NCBI RefSeq assembly: GCF_029227915.1
Contig: NC_079875.1
Location: forward strand, 11,839,001-11,903,000
Length of the DNA: 64,000 nt
Direction of reading: 5' to 3'
DNA from: Hydractinia symbiolongicarpus
Lineage: Eukaryota > Cnidaria > Hydrozoa > Anthoathecata > Hydractiniidae
Part shown: positions 1-11,470 of the stretch, piece after piece
How the letters are laid out: every line of letters starts with the position of its first letter
Position numbering within the stretch: position 1 is the first letter of the stretch
Program-made: the position numbers and the translations under genes
Notes under the pieces: model-generated
The model's input: only the letters and a program-made list of their open reading frames with translations
Databases searched by the model: none
Told to the model about the DNA's origin: nothing

Positions 1-965
1 ACTTGGTGGTGGGGTTTTAATTGTGTTGAACCAGTATCATTGGTAATTCGTTGTGTTTAGTCAGAGTGGTGTTCAATAGTGTTGAGTTGAATCAATCACA
101 CTAATTTAGCGTTGCGTTATACACAGAAAGAACTATTGCGAAGATAACCTACAGGTCAGTCTTATATATATATATTCCTATTTAACAAGAAGTACTGATT
201 TATCCTGGGTAGAAACATTTTTCATCCCGGCTAGTGTTAAAAGGAAACAAAAAAATCTCACCTATACCTTGTAGGACAATTTTTTTTGTTCAGGGTAGTG
301 TTAAGCAAACGAACAAAATGACCTATACCATGTCAGATAATTTTTTTTGTTTAGGGTAGTGTTAAAGCAAAAAAACACGCCTTACCTATACCATGTGAGA
401 CAATTCATCATGATAATTAGAAAGAAAACAAAGCCAAATGCACAAGCCAACCAGTACGAAACTAAAAGAAATATTTTTTATTAGGATTATATACCTGGGA
501 TGTGTCTTTTCAGTTCATTTATTTATAAATAGTTAAAATCTTTGTGGATAAATTTGGGCTATTGGAAGATCTAATTTTTTTCCTGTTTCCATAAATTTTG
601 ACTAAACCCCCACCATAACTAAATGCTTTACTGCTTTTTTATAAATGGCATCAGAATTTTCTATATTGTCGACGAATCGAACTTGAATGCTTAAAACTTT
701 TCCTCTAGCTTATATGAACACAAAGTTGTTAATTGTGACCATATTTCCTGTTTATTTAGACCTGATATAAAAATAAAGAATGGCGTGCGAATCTTTCACA
801 GAACAAGCACAAAAACGTCTTAGTTAGATAACTGCCAAAGATATTAATCACATTCATATCTTGCATGTTAAGCAGGAAGAATCATTCCCTGAGATTTGAA
901 GAAGAACACACAAAAAAACGTGAATAAAAGACTTTGACTGGACTTTTTAATGTTTTAATGTTTAA
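1..965. other. Gene-free left edge
   Basis: No exon could be supported here. The next STRA6-like exon must start in phase 1, and no open stretch with suitable splice sites and a hydrophobic helix was found. The stretch holds a short tandem repeat (232-403) and otherwise AT-rich unique-looking sequence. Confidence 0.5.
232..403. repeat. Tandem repeat, period about 62 bp, ~2.8 copies
   Basis: The words TAGTGTTAA (232, 296, 357) and CCTATACC (261, 322, 384) recur at about 62-bp spacing, with a poly-T stretch between them in each copy. Copies are diverged. Confidence 0.7.
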
Positions 966-1499
966 TCTATATAATAATACGCCAGTTCTGTGTCTGTAAC
1001 AGGCAAAGTGGATATGCTTATTTTCCTTTGATGTTGCCGAAATTATCTTTGAAGTAACCGAAAAATGCATGTCCAATATGTTAAATTTTTTGACGTTACG
1101 ATGCGACGTCAATAACACTACTTTATAGTCATATTAAATTAATGAATCTGCCGTTACAGTGCACTTAAAACTTTGAGGCCAAATAACTTGGAAACGAGGT
1201 GGTGACGTTAATAATTTTTCACCGCGTTTCCCAAACCAAGGTCCCCGAATCCGTTTCGGAATGGACGGGTCATCACAAAACCTTTATTTATATGTCCTTA
1301 GTCGTTCGTAGAAAAGATATGATCCTATACATTATTTTGATCAGCGTTTCAACCTCTACACGTTACAGGCAACGAATGAACTAAATTTCGACAATTTTTT
1401 TGGATTTGCAATGCTGACGTCAGCAAAACGTCTTAAACAACCAACTTTTTCAATGTCCTATTGCCGAAGTGGATTTTTCCACGGGTCTTTATCGACTAG
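966..1499 (+). mobile_element. Non-autonomous Helitron-like element, 534 bp
   Basis: The element starts with TCTATATAATAATACGCCAG directly after an A (965). It ends with CTAG directly before a T (1500), as expected for Helitron insertion into an AT dinucleotide. Thirteen bases before the terminal CTAG is a short hairpin, GTGGA-TTTT-TCCAC (1470-1483). No RepHel-type coding sequence is visible, so it would depend on a helper. A second copy with the same hairpin core lies at 58298-58426 in the opposite orientation. The terminal features are seen directly; the Helitron assignment is by known end structure. Confidence 0.65.
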
Positions 1500-1626
1500 T
1501 AAATAATAATATATCTGGTATCGAATTGAAATAGGATGATTTCTTTCTCGTTGTTACAAAGAGCTATATGAATTTCAAGAAACAACAGACAATAGTTTAT
1601 ATATCATCGCAAAATGACAGCCTTAC

Positions 1627-4600
1627 CTAAAACACAAACACCGTATTTTTCTATTTCGTCAATGGGATAACCTGTCCATTTTGATATCTCTACTACCACA
1701 TCATGACCGAATATATTATCCCACCATGACACAAAAAATGTGTAACCCACATTAACCATGCTTAAAAAAACCTAAAAAGAAAATGCATTGTATATATACT
1801 TATCCAGGTTATAAAGTTATAGTAACCATTGAGTTTAGTCCCTGCACAAACGGAGAGCTAAAAAAGAAATAGGTAAAGCATAGTTTACATTACTCTGTAA
1901 GGGCTTGAAGGTGCAGGCAACCATTTTGCAAAGAACCAAACAGAAAAAAACCCTAAGTGTTAATACAAAAAAAATAAACTCACGGTGTAAACAGACAATA
2001 TGGAGACTACTGACGCTGCAATGATTCTTGTTGAATATTTGAAACCTAAAAAAAAAGTTTCCCTAAACAACATTAAATGAGACTAATATCCTATTTTTCC
2101 AAACTTTCAAAATTCTTTCTACAAATTATTTCTTCTAAGTTTACTGTACAGATGAATTGCTATAAGCTTTGTTTACCTAATTAGATCTTCTAAAAAGAAT
2201 TAGCCAATTAAATTGCTTTAATCTGCTTGCCAAAAAAATAAGAACAAAAAATTTATCAAGATAGCAAGCCATCTATAGTATTGTCACCTCATTATTTGAA
2301 TAACAAAAGTAACAACAACAACAAAAACAAAAGGTTAACAATAACAACAACAACAAAAACAAAAGGTTAACAATAACAACAGCAGACACAACAAAAACAA
2401 TGATGATAAACTTCATACCAGGCTTATACGTGTACAGATTCTTCTTTGCAGTTCTTTTTATTTTTTCCCGAAAGTTTAGATCTTCTTCCTCACTAACAGA
2501 AATAGAAAGTGTAACAAAAAAGCAGGAAAAACAAGATCTGTGAGCCAGTATGTTTGTTTAAGCTTTATAATTTCTTCGCTTTCCTAGTGTTAATGGTTTT
2601 ATACATCCACCTTTTTGGTTGTTTTTAGTTTCCCCAGCAACTCTATAATTGCTATATTTAAAACAACATTATTCTCACTCCTTATTATCTTCGTCATCAC
2701 TTTCTTGGTCCTTTATGTTTTTTCCAGTTGCTTTCATCAGTTCTTTTACATGTATATACATATATTCCTTTCGCCAGTCTGTATCATCACAATAAAACCA
2801 ACTAATCACCTGCAAAACAGAAACGTTTGTTTGTAATATGCTGCTCCCACACGATCATAATCTATATACTATGTGAAATATGATCATATAAATATATGGC
2901 ATTTACATTGCTCTTACATTTCTTATCATTTAAGTGTTTGTTAACTTCGGGCGAGACAATTTGATTGGTTCATTTCTACACGTCCCACTTTACATGCCCT
3001 ATATCCTCACATACTCTTTTAATGACCAAAGTCATGCAAAATATAACTGTGAAAGAACTTATCTTTTGTTTTGACATGTTATTTTATGAAAAATAGAGTA
3101 GCAATAACATTTTCTGCATATTTCTACTCTGAAGCATTCAAATAGTTTCTCTGTAAATAAAGGAAAACTAATTTTATCACAAAAAAGACAAAAGCTTTTT
3201 CTTTTTTCTTCAAAACATGTGTTAACACAGCTAACATATTACAGGCGGTGATGCCATACCATGTACATACACATTACAAGCATCAGTGCTAAACATGTGT
3301 TAAAACGCGCTGTCACCATATCATGTGCACTCAAATAAATGTTATACACATAACAGCTGTCAGATCCATAACATGTGCTAAAACGTTAACGCATCACAGG
3401 GGCGATGCTATACTTCGTGCAGTCAAATACATGGCATGCATATTACAAGCATAGGTGCCATAACACGTGTTAAAATGCTAACACATTGCATTATCAAGCA
3501 AGGTGATGGGAGATGCTGTATGATGGGAGAAGGATCTCCTGAACGTTGCGTACTAATCTTTCACAATGATGTATATATAAAGCAGAGAAACCGAAATAAA
3601 ATCTTCAATAAAAGGTTATTGTTTACATGAATTCTACAAAATTGGCAGTTATTTTATGCAATAAAAAAATTATTTTTAAAAAAATTTAGTACCTCTCCTC
3701 TTCTCTTTCTTTTTTGACGCAGTTTTACAACTTTTATAATAACCCAAGAAAATTTCATCATAAGTAAAATTAAACAGATGTATTTTGGAAAATCCATTAG
3801 TAATGCTATCCAACCAATTGACTAAAAGCAAAAACATAGAACATACTACGGTTTGCAAGGCACAAAAAACCAACAATTTTTGATGAATTGTTTAACACAT
3901 ATCTGATTTTTTAGCATTTGGTACCAAAACCAACAACTTTTTATTTTTAGCCTATGTAACAGCTGCAGTGGTAACAAGTGTCCACAGGGCATATATATGT
4001 CAACATCATACTGTCTTACTCTGACAATACAGTTTGTTATGTGTGTTTGTATATTTATAGGTTATAATATATAGTGGTGGGTTTGTCTAGCCTTACTAAT
4101 ACATACTAATACATGTGAGTTTTCATATATCCTATAGTTATGCTCTTAGTGATGGAACTTTACACAGAATGTTGTTATGATATGTTATGATACAAATTCG
4201 TTATAAGTACAAAATAAATTTAATGACGTCTTAGGAAATAGAAATGACATTCAGAGATGAGATCACAAATAATTCATTTTACCCTTATAACATTTCTGAT
4301 GGCAGTCTGATGTATTTCCATTAAGATAACTAATTTATTAGTTGACAAAGAAGTTGTTATAATAAGCACTTTTCATTTCATCACTTCTTTGAGAGTGTAA
4401 ACAGTTGCAGAGAATTTTAAAAGGACGTCTTTAAAGACACTTTTATATTATCTTAGGCTATTTGGTTAGATCCCAACTCTTAAAATATGCCAAATAATGC
4501 GGATGCAGATTAATGTCCATTTTTCATATAATTTCTTGGCCTGTGTGGGGCCTGATGTGAGTTATCCTGAAAAGCACATTTGTTAGAGGGTGAAACAGGT

Positions 4601-7600
4601 GCCATTTAAATTAAAAAAGTAGTGCTTTACCAACTGCAAATAAATCCTTGAGTTGATGCTTTCTAGCAACTTTGTAAAATAACTGAAAGTGCTAGTCCCA
4701 ATATTTTAGTAAGGGGGTTGTAGTTAAACCAAGGTTCGAAGAGTTTTAGGGGTCAATTTTAGTGCCAAGTGTACTATCAACAAGATCCATAAGCACTTAT
4801 TTTTTTTTATTTAACTATAAATTATAACTTAATGTTAGAAATGTTAAATTCTTCTATTTCAAATCCAGTGTTACAATTATAAAACAGGATTTGTTACTGT
4901 TTTCTAATTATTGTAAAAATAATAAAATAATAAATAATTTAATTTTGAGTGTCAGGATTGCAGATTTATTGCAGCAATTTGATGTATTTTTAATGTGAAT
5001 AAACTATTTAAACCTTACCAGATGCAATTGGCTATAAACTTTCCAGCATGTGCCTACCACAGCAATTATCTTTTGGATTTCTAAGGATATCCTAAGAAAA
5101 TTGAAAGAAAAGTGTAATTTTTACTATTCTTAAAGATCCATAACTTCAACTTTAGTATAACTATATCAGGGTATAAAAAACGTTCTTTTTATTCAAAGTT
5201 AAGGAAAAGCTAGTTTTTTAAATACTTCTGCATGCTTATAATTTTAATTTTTAAGAAAATGCAAAAAAGTAAATATATATGAATAAAAAAAAACTGGTAA
5301 CTTAGAATACACTCCACAAAACCTTCTTAGAGTAAAAATGGATATGAATGGTTTTCCAGATGTTAAGTTCAACAAGACGTATCATATACGCAAACAACCT
5401 CATGAATAAAGTTTACAAAAAGCTGTCCATCAAATTGTGATTTCTGTTACGAAGTTAGACACTATATATTTTGCTAGTTAGATAGGCAATAATATTTGTT
5501 ACGCACTACGCAGTTATTTCTCAAAATTGATTTGTGAGATCTTCTTGAACAGGAAATCAGTCCGGGGTAAACTGACCGGCAGGAAGAAGAGAGACTACAA
5601 ACCACACCTAAAATTTGCGAAATTTAAATTTACGTTTACGAGAATTTACGTTTTTTTAGTGTGTTTCCGAAATCGTATTTTTCTATTTTGACGTGTCATT
5701 AGCATAGCGAAAAGAATTTCGTTCTCGTCATTATTTATATATGGTGGAGCCTCTTCGTTTTTTTCTTACGTATTGTTGTGGAAATTTTATTTTTTGCAGA
5801 CTACTTTGCAGACAATTGAGGAGACCTTAATTCTGCCTACATTCACTTTTGAAAAATTGGTGGAAACACCTTTACTTTACCAGTTAGTTAAATAAGCCTT
5901 TAACACTTATCTTACTGTTTTTAAGTTACAAAAAATTAACGTCACCATCATGTTTGGCATACTTTTTTGTTAACTTTGCCAAATTTTGTCAAAATAAAGT
6001 AGTTTTAATTTTTGGACCAGTTTTGGCCCAAAATGACATTTAGGTGACAAAAATTGATATTATGATGTCACTATTTTGTTCAGCATACTCTTTGTTAACT
6101 GTGCCAAATTTTGTCGCAAACAAATATCAATTTTGGCCTGAAATGTCATTTAGATGACTTCCAAGTACTTAGAGAGTTTAGGTACAAAGTTAAAATCTGT
6201 GACATTGCAATTGACCATTTGGGACATAGTTAGTTACGAGTTGAAAACCTATACTCGCAGGCAAGATAGTAAAAAGAAAAGAAAAAAGTAAAAATAGTTA
6301 CACGATAAGATTCGAACACACGACATTCTCGTGTCGGCGCTCAGAGAGGCAAAAATTTTCATTCTTGGAGAACACATTTGCGTTTAAATACAAGCTTGTA
6401 TTAAGTGGGCGAATTAACTTATCACTGATTTACAAACTAATGCTAAATGGACATTGAAAAAACGTTTTGCGTTGCGATGTGTTTTCACTATATAATAGCC
6501 ACTAAATGATGTTTACTCACTTTCAGTTTACCAGGTTTGCGTTGATGCATGCTATAATAAGTATCTTTTATTTTTTATTCTAGAATCACCTGGTTCTTTC
6601 TACTGTGTACAAAAACAAAACAAAGTATTTGTAAAATTTAATGAAAACAAAAAAGATACGTCCCACAGTGCGAATTCAATAATACTTGCCCTTGGATAAT
6701 TTAACAGGTGGTAAAGAAATCTGACAGGAATTTAATTTGATTGATATCAAACAAATTTAATATGGAAGGAATTATATTTAGTCAAATTCCCCCAATACCA
6801 CTAATTTTTTGCTGCAATTTTATTATCTCTAAGTTATGCTGTGCAGAAAGACACCATTTCTTTGTGGAATCTAGCAAATAATCCACAGTTGCCGCTGATA
6901 ATTTATTTTATGAGAGATACATACCAGGTTATGCAATAGATAAGACCCATGATAGCTCCATTCAGCTTATTTTGCATATGTTGGCATACAAAAAGGGGGT
7001 ATGTTAGCATCGACACAAAGACTGCAAACAGAATCTTTAGAAAAGCTAAAAAACAAAGAAAAAACTAATTAATGTCAAACAACCTGAGAGAAAAGTCATC
7101 GTAACTTACAAACATTTAGTAACACATGTACTTCAAATGTCCTATGCAGTATTTTTTCTATGAATATACAGAACTGTACTTAAAGAACCGTGGAACTATC
7201 TCTAGTTTGGTTGGTTGTGTTTATTTAAAAATTTCTCACCCCTTATGCGAAAAAAAAATTTGTTTATAAATTTGGAAATGTGAAACAGTTAACTCATACT
7301 TACAAAAAAGTTATTCTTTATAGGATCAACCTTTTAATAATTTTACAATATGCTAAAAAATGCTTTGAACATAATGGAATTATTTTTCAAGGAAGTTAAA
7401 ACTGAACAAGAAACCGAAGTGGTTTTAACACTCACACTAAGGCAACAGATAAATAAATTTCTTGAAAAAAATAAATAAATAACCATCCAGAAATCCATAT
7501 AGACAGATACAGAGAATATTGATCGATACTGCACCCCAATTAAATTTGTTGTTACCTCTGCAAAACTCTCCTTGCATTTTAAACATGTTCCCCCACGGGT

Positions 7601-10600
7601 GTGAGTGAATAAGTTCAAACAACTGGTTTTCATGTTTGTGGTTCATGGCCCTTAACATCCTAAATTGCTCTCCAAGATAAAAAAAAAAACACAAAAGGAA
7701 ACAAAAAATCAAAATTGCAATCACAGACAACTACACGCCATTAATTCTGGGTGTACAAACTGAAGAAATGAGAAAACAGCTGTTACCATCAGAGATTTAA
7801 AAAAAACATAGAAAAATATTTACTTGAAAGATACTTTGGATATGTTGCTATTTCTTCGGCAATCTTGATTCCAACGATACTTTTATATTCTCCAAAAAGA
7901 ATCCCAACACATGAAGCGACTGTAAGTCCAAATGACAGTGCTATGCCTATGCGATTTTCATAACTATCCAGCATGTTTAAAGGGCTGAAATTAAACAAGG
8001 GATTGAACAAAATTACAAAAAAAGGGCAGCCTTTATGACAACAACTGATAGAATAGTGGCTTTTTGAGAATTTTAATTAGGTGGCTCAAACTTAATTAGT
8101 TGTTCTACAGGCTCAATTCACCCAAATTTTCACACACACAAAAAAAATAACCAGCAAAAAGTTTTAAAGAAACAAAAATGGAAAAAAAAAATCTTTCGCT
8201 TCACAGTTTCAGGGATAGAGGATTCTTTGCATTCTTTGATTTTGACGTTTAGGGCGCTAATTTTTAAATTAGCAAATCATCCAAGACAAACAAATAGATA
8301 AAACAGTTTTATTAAAACTGTTTTTGAGTATATGTATACCTACATGTTGTTAAAGAATATTATTTGTTTCTAAAAAACTATTAGGCTAAAATTTGAAACA
8401 AATATCGTCATTAATTTCGAAAATTTCAATAAAAATAATATTGTATTTACTCATTTAAATTGAAATAGATTGTCTACACTTAATCTTGTAGTGCAGCATG
8501 CTCAGTAGCTGTTAAATGGTCAATTAAAATTTATCCTAAATTTTTCAATTTATCATAGGAGTTAATTATATTAACTACAAATCATAAGACTTATAGCCCA
8601 TTTTATGTGAAGAAATTAGATTTCAATAATATCTAAGACCACTTTTCATTTGGGATTTAGTGGCCCTAGTTTTAAATTTCTGCATTACACCCTGCTTGTG
8701 TTATTAGTCAGGAACGCAAACTAAATAATTTTCACCTGATGTCACAGTAAATCAACTTAATTTGTTTATAGCTTCTTTACATGCAAAAAAAAAGCTGAAA
8801 TTTAGATTGTACTAACATTATTGTCAACAATACTTTAAATTTACGAGTACGTAAGAAAGCCTTTAAAAATAATTAGAACAAAGACCCAAATACAACATAG
8901 TTTTTTGGTATTCACCAGGGTTCTAAAGAAAGTGAAACAAGTATTCAAAAAGGTTGTACAACTTATTTGTAAAAAATTATTTTAAAAGATCTTATCAGAC
9001 AGAAAGTTTAACAGAAAAAAAGTGAAATTATTTTATACTTACACAACTGGTCCAGGATAACCATTACAACAATTTACATGGAATTTTTTACGTTGACGAC
9101 AAAAACAACTGAAAATTGCTGTGAATATTACCTAAACAAGTAAATTCTCTTTTATAACATATTTAAATAACAGAATTTCAGGAACATTTAGTACCTTGTT
9201 GTGCCAAAAACCATTACTGAAAAATAACAAGAAAAACTTCTAACAACGAAGGTTATGGGAACTCAGATGGTAGTAACAAATTCAATTTTGTTTTAAAAAT
9301 TAAGTTGTCAGGCATCTGTGCAATAGGTAATATTTCTGCTACAACAGGTGAAAAATTTGACATAATTACTACACTTTGATTGACAGCATGAGAAGGTACT
9401 GTAACAGAATTGTTTCTGAAGGTAGCAATAGAAAAAGAACCCTAATTCCACACAACATTTTACTCAAAAATCTTTAACCAGGAATGGTTTTAAACTAGCG
9501 TTGATAAGTTCTAATATCCCCTTTAAAATTTTTTCTCTTGGTAGTTGTTCAAGAGTGAATAAAAATATTGTATTCAAAATCGAAACAATAAAAAATCAAA
9601 TCTTAAAAGATAGCATCCAAGCAAAAGAAGTGCGATATTTCTATCGCAGAGATATTAGCAAGTAAACTTTAACTAAAGAGAAAAAAGAAAAAAATTGAAC
9701 AAAATAGCTGCAAAATCAAGTTTGTGAATTAATTAAACATTAATTAAATTAGACAACAACAGTAGACAATAATCATGTGCTTTTAATTGTATGTATTTCA
9801 GAGTCCTTTGAGGCATTTGTTTTTTACAATAATAGATTAGAAAAGAAGAACAAGCTAACTCTGGCTTTATTTTTACTTCCAAGTGAACTAAAAAACAGTT
9901 CATTTTTTTCTGTGATTTATCCATTGATTGTTAAATTAGCAATGCCAATTTTTACATACAACATTTTTCTTGTTAATAAGATGCAAAATCAATTTTTTTG
10001 ATTTGATTGTCTGTAACAGTCTGTCACAAAAAGCAACGTTGGTAATACAAGTTAACATTTTTAGGTTATAGCAATTACTTTGTTACTATTGCCTCAAGGA
10101 GCTGTAAGTCCCTGTGACCTCAGTCAATTTGGAAATCGGTATACCAACTTTGGGGACATCTAATTTGGGCAGCCGAATTAGAAACATGTAATTTAAAATG
10201 CTTGAGAATTTCTGGATATTTTTGGAGTCTTCAATCACAGAGAAGATTTATTTTCATGAAGAAACTACATTCTTTACTTGTTACCCTAAAGAAAATTTCA
10301 TCTGCAGCGCTATTGACACCCAAAATAATTTTATGGATCAGCCCTCACCTCACCTATTAGTGTGTAAACTGAATATACGTACGGCATATAACAGCATTGA
10401 CAAACGCACTTTTGCATCCGCATTGTAATGATTACATTCATATTTTGTTGTGCCATAACTAAGGCTAAACAAATATAAGGATTTTTTTATTCCTGTTCAT
10501 ATACACAAAGCGAAAAAATCAATATTATTATATTATGTAAACTAATTACATACCAATCTTTATTAATGTGGTTTGTAATTTCTGTTTCTGTTAACGTATC

Positions 10601-10816
10601 GTTGAAAAAAAGTGAAGTGATGCATGGTATTACTTCGGTTGTAAAAGTGGTCAAATCTTCAATCGATATGCTTGTTTTGTCCACAATCTCCTGCAAAAAT
10701 ATTTCTGATTGATTGTGAAAAAGTGAAATCCATGATAATAAATTGCTGGTTGAGTTCAGATACCCAACTGATTTTAATGAATCAATTATATGTGTTATAT
10801 TAGCATAAGGTAGCAT
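1627..10816 (-). CDS. STRA6-like retinol transporter/receptor, 12 exons, 3' end missing
   Basis: Multi-pass membrane protein of the STRA6 family, which moves retinol between extracellular binding protein and the cell. Exons in coding order: 10816-10554, 9216-9195, 9131-9043, 7984-7824, 7669-7556, 7045-6925, 5091-5019, 3821-3693, 2809-2679, 2492-2419, 2045-1984, 1771-1627. Every junction has GT/AG sites and compatible phase, giving about 461 residues. The N-terminal exon carries three N-glycosylation sequons (NIT, NST, NQS), as expected for an extracellular N-terminus. A membrane segment then runs into CFCRQRKKFHVNCCNGYPGP, the counterpart of the basic-then-Pro-rich turn after TM1 of STRA6. 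Further helices follow (RIGIALSFGLTVASCVGILF; ILFAVFVSMLTYPLFVC; YICLILLMMKFSWVIIKVV). A charged cytoplasmic stretch (DWRKEYMYIHVKELM) leads to YTYKPGFKYSTRI, matching the human YTPQPGF region. Vertebrate STRA6 is about 670 residues, so roughly 200 C-terminal residues are absent and probably lie beyond position 1. It could equally be named RBPR2/STRA6L. Family call firm, exact orthology open. Confidence 0.85.
2300..2400. repeat. CAA-rich imperfect tandem repeat
   Basis: An AACAACAAC/AAAAACAAAAGGTTAACAAT block is duplicated with about 37-bp spacing, inside the intron after the STRA6-like exon 2492-2419. Confidence 0.6.
3214..3490. repeat. Degenerate tandem repeat, ~80 bp, four copies
   Basis: The word AACATGTGTTAA and variants recur near 3214, 3293, 3369 and 3461. 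Each is followed by a related 'acaggcgatgccata..' segment. The array lies inside a STRA6-like intron and copies are substantially diverged. Confidence 0.6.
5940..6172. repeat. Two-copy diverged tandem duplication (~115 bp)
   Basis: Both copies contain the order 'gcatact..ttgttaact.tgccaaattttgtc..ttttggcc.gaaatg.catttag.tgac'. Copy one is about 5940-6055 and copy two about 6061-6172. It is intronic in the STRA6-like gene. Confidence 0.6.
8062..8112 (-). repeat. Relic of a dispersed repeat shared with 29170-29225
   Basis: The reverse complement reads GCCTGTAGAACAACTAATTA then AGTTTGAG. It matches the plus-strand text at about 29181-29225 with few changes. I do not recognise the family. Confidence 0.5.
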
Positions 10817-10820
10817 TTTT

Positions 10821-10829
10821 CATTTGACT
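10821..10829 (-). promoter_or_regulatory. Splice acceptor and overlapping short uORF before the STRA6-like start
   Basis: On the minus strand a pyrimidine run ending TTTTTTAG (AG at 10829-10828) sits 11 bases before the chosen ATG at 10816. The first exon of the transcript may therefore begin here, after a 5'UTR intron or a spliced leader. An out-of-frame ATG at 10823 opens a 7-codon reading frame that overlaps the main start. The 10816 ATG is chosen because only it opens the conserved 87-codon exon. Confidence 0.4.
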
Positions 10830-11091
10830 AAAAAAGCAAAATTAAAACAATTCGTAGGTGATTAGTATTATCGAGAAGACAAGTGCAGCGGACAACCATA
10901 AATGTATAGCCAACAAGAAGAACTTTTACATCTAAACATTTTTTAAGTTATTTTTGCCTAAAAAAAGAATAAATTTATTTTAGAATATAGAATTATTACT
11001 GCATCAAGTTTTTTTCTAAGCATTTGTTAAGTTTGATCATAGAAGCAAACAAGGAAATATTAGAAAACAGTCAATAGTGTCTGCGCACATA

Positions 11092-11393
11092 GATAAATAG
11101 ATAGATAGGGGTGCTTATTCTACATGGCTAACCTCACAAATATCAGGGAATATACCCTGTCTATTATAGAGGGAACATGACCCAGATCAATAGTCCTAGA
11201 GAAAATGCTCATTTCAAGCTTCACAGATTCAATTAGGGTGGACAACTTCCTGCAACATCCAACAGCCCACACAGTGTTGGGTTAACCTGGGGCTATGGTA
11301 GCATTCACTCGCCCATTGCCCATGAATCACTGCAAAGTAACCTCAGTCTCTCACACAAAATGTGAGAGTTATAACCCTTCAGCTATGGTGCCA
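11092..11393 (-). mobile_element. tRNA-derived SINE, copy A
   Basis: It is about 300 bp on the minus strand, with a degraded tRNA-like head at 11393-11330 and a TATCTATCTATC-type tail at 11092-11108. The body shares 'acatggctaacctcacaaatat', 'atataccctgtctatta' and 'gggttaacc.ggggctatggta' with copies at 26249 and 28555. Confidence 0.7.
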
Positions 11394-11398
11394 AATCA

Positions 11399-11470
11399 CG
11401 TGCGATCGCACGCGCACGCGCCCACACACGCGCGACAGCTGTTCAGGCGTGCGCTTCATCGCATGCGCTA
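11399..11470. other. CpG-rich alternating purine-pyrimidine tract
   Basis: The run 'gatcgcacgcgcacgcgccc' continues into 'acacacgcgcg' and is strongly alternating, CpG-rich and Z-DNA-prone. It contrasts with the AT-rich surroundings and sits about 580 bp upstream of the STRA6-like start. Confidence 0.5.
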
